Source of the DNA: Marinagarivorans sp. UBA5870
GTDB lineage: Bacteria; Pseudomonadota; Gammaproteobacteria; Pseudomonadales; Cellvibrionaceae
Reading direction: 5' to 3'
Assembly: GCA_002432555.1 (NCBI GenBank)
Contig: DJFO01000309.1
Span: 1,110 to 8,330, forward strand
DNA length: 7,221 nucleotides
Positions 5,694-7,221 of this stretch are shown here, piece by piece; position 1 is the stretch's first letter; every line of letters starts with the position of its first letter. The notes below the pieces were generated by a model, which had not been told where the DNA came from, ran no database searches, and saw only the letters and a list, made by a program, of their open reading frames with translations. Both the position numbers and the translations under genes were made by a program.

Positions 5694-7221
5694 ATGAAAT
5701 CTTTCGCTTTCCTCTGCTGGTCGTGCGTCACCGCTCTCGCCAGCCTCAGTCTTCCGGCGACAGCCGGTCTGCTGGAAATGCCGGAAACTCAGCAGGATCC
5801 CGCGCTCGAGCGTAAATCGGTATTGGACTCTCCCGATCAGGCGGAACCGACGCCGGATTCGCAAGCGGGACCGAATCTTCCCGTGACGAAAATTCGCGTC
5901 CAGGGGGCGGCGGAATATCCGGCTCTCGGCATTACCCGGGCGGCACTAACGAAGCAAATTGAAGCGATTCGCTTCGACGCCGCGGCGACCGAAGAAGCCG
6001 ACCTGGTCGCCGATCCGGAGGCGATCGCGCCAGCGGATCCGGTGTTTCAGATTGTCGAAGAGCGCCGCCGCCGCGGCGTAACCGTCGGCATGATCCAGAC
6101 CGTGGCCGATACGCTCACCCGCTACTATCGCGCCCGCGGTTTTATCCTGGCAAAAGCTTATATTCCGGAACAGCGAGTGCAAGACGGCGTTGTCACCTTG
6201 ACTCTGCTGCTAGGCAACCTGGGTGAGGTGGGCGTGCTCAACAACCAAAATTATCGAGCGGAAAAACTCGCGGCCCTCGCGGCGCCCCTGCTGGGAAAAG
6301 CAGTGGAGGCCCAGGCCGTCGAGGAGCGGCTGCTCTTGATCAACGATTTGCCCGGCGTGTCCGCCCAGGCCTATTTCTCGCCGGGCGCGCAGGTTGGCGA
6401 CACGCGGCTCAATATTAATGTGCTGCGAGAAGACCGTTTCGCCGGCAATCTGCGCGTCGACAATCACGGTTCGCCCAGCACCGGCGAATACCGGCTCTAC
6501 ATGGATGGTTATTGGCACAATCCCGGCGGATATGGCGACCAACTGCATCTTGGGGTGCTCAGCACCTTTGAGCCGGCGAATTCTCTTTATGGCTCGTTAC
6601 ACTACAGCTTTCCCCTGGTGAGTCCCCGGGCAAAGGTCACTCTCGGCGGCTCAACGAACGATTTTGTGTCCGATTCGCTCTCGGGCATTACCTTGACGGG
6701 CAAATCGGTGGTGATCGACGCGGCCCTGAATTATCAGCTGCTGCGCAGTCGGGCTAAAAATTACACGGCGGAGCTCCGCCTGTCGAAGATCACCTCTGAT
6801 ATCGAAGAGACCACGGGTCGGCTGTCGTTGGCCGAAGATGAACTCGACGAAAACGTCCGCAACCTGGATGCCGTGTTTCATTTCGATTTACTTCAGGACA
6901 ACTGGCGGGCCCTGCACCAGGGCAGCGCGAGTTTGACCTACGGAGATTTTGATCGCGGACGCGGTGTGTTTCAGGAACAGCACCCGCTGAGTTTCGGTTT
7001 GGATTATTTTTTTCTTAAATACCTGCGAATTCCTGCGTGGCAGGCGGACACTCGGTTGCAGCTGCGGTTTGCCGCGCAATACGCCGACACCTCACTGCCG
7101 AGCACTAGTCAGTTTGCCCTGGCCGGGCCGAGCCGGATGCGCGCGTTCGATTTAGGTCAGCACAACGCGGACTCCGCCGCGTTCCTGTCCGCTGAATGGA
7201 TTTTCCAAGGTCCCGAGTGGC
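5694..7221 (+). CDS. Two-partner secretion outer-membrane transporter, ShlB/FhaC/HecB family (TpsB), 3' truncated by the window
   Basis: The frame is open from ATG 5694 to the window edge, giving 509 codons; the family is usually somewhat longer, so the last beta-strands are missing. AAGGA (5678-5682) lies 11 nt upstream. Residues 1-24 form a signal peptide with likely cleavage after ATA (22-24), followed by a low-complexity linker to about 62. POTRA1 begins at VTKIRVQG (64-71) and includes the signature FILAKAYIPEQRVQDGVV (150-167), with an apparent insertion between its first strand and second helix. POTRA2 begins near GNLGEVGV (174-181) and contains NDLPGV (217-222). The Omp85-type barrel starts about residue 249. 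The conserved loop-6 region reads LAGPSRMRAF (476-485): the key arginine (R483) is kept, but the usual VRGY reads MRAF. Such proteins export a large beta-helical TpsA protein (haemagglutinin or haemolysin) across the outer membrane. The tpsA gene is not seen here and may follow. Family is confident; substrate unknown. Confidence 0.92.
   Translation, partial: MKSFAFLCWSCVTALASLSLPATAGLLEMPETQQDPALERKSVLDSPDQAEPTPDSQAGPNLPVTKIRVQGAAEYPALGITRAALTKQIEAIRFDAAATEEADLVADPEAIAPADPVFQIVEERRRRGVTVGMIQTVADTLTRYYRARGFILAKAYIPEQRVQDGVVTLTLLLGNLGEVGVLNNQNYRAEKLAALAAPLLGKAVEAQAVEERLLLINDLPGVSAQAYFSPGAQVGDTRLNINVLREDRFAGNLRVDNHGSPSTGEYRLYMDGYWHNPGGYGDQLHLGVLSTFEPANSLYGSLHYSFPLVSPRAKVTLGGSTNDFVSDSLSGITLTGKSVVIDAALNYQLLRSRAKNYTAELRLSKITSDIEETTGRLSLAEDELDENVRNLDAVFHFDLLQDNWRALHQGSASLTYGDFDRGRGVFQEQHPLSFGLDYFFLKYLRIPAWQADTRLQLRFAAQYADTSLPSTSQFALAGPSRMRAFDLGQHNADSAAFLSAEWIFQGPEW

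Noticed and set aside
1..7221. CRISPR array, tRNA, rRNA, insertion sequence or integration site
   Set aside because: No regularly spaced repeats, tRNA-like cloverleaf, rRNA-like stretch, transposase frame or long terminal inverted repeats were seen on either strand.

Overview
The window is dense, GC-rich proteobacterial DNA with every recognisable gene on the + strand. It holds the 3' part of a type VI secretion system (T6SS) cluster, a small unassigned gene, and the start of a two-partner secretion (TPS, type Vb) transporter gene that runs off the right edge. The gene order tssM-tagF-pppA matches the threonine-phosphorylation-regulated T6SS type known from the Pseudomonas aeruginosa H1 cluster. 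The protein sequences and the ShlB/FhaC-type transporter suggest a gammaproteobacterium, perhaps a marine or cellulolytic Cellvibrio/Teredinibacter-like lineage. That placement is an impression and was not tested by any search.

Layout: 1-72 is a short spacer, or the tail of an upstream gene that cannot be resolved. 73-3639 is tssM (IcmF), the large inner-membrane NTPase of the T6SS membrane complex. A perfect 8-bp hairpin sits directly after its stop codon (3640-3660). 3701-4438 is tagF, with a strong Shine-Dalgarno, followed 11 nt later by pppA (4450-5205), a PP2C-type phosphatase with all its catalytic motifs. After a 107-nt gap, 5313-5528 encodes a 71-residue charged helical protein of unknown function. 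A 165-nt, partly AT-rich spacer (5529-5693) with a possible promoter leads to tpsB (5694 to beyond 7221). It encodes an outer-membrane transporter with a signal peptide, two POTRA domains and the larger part of the beta-barrel.

How the genes work together: TssM, with TssL and TssJ encoded outside the window, builds the envelope-spanning T6SS base. TagF and PppA are the known post-translational off-switch of such systems. PppA removes the phosphates that the kinase PpkA puts on Fha or related proteins, and TagF represses independently of phosphorylation. The partner kinase and Fha protein are not in this window. The TPS gene probably starts a separate transcription unit whose exoprotein (TpsA) gene would lie outside the window. 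Most of the window is conventional. The most open questions are the 71-aa gene beside the off-switch pair and the sequence variations in the TpsB protein.
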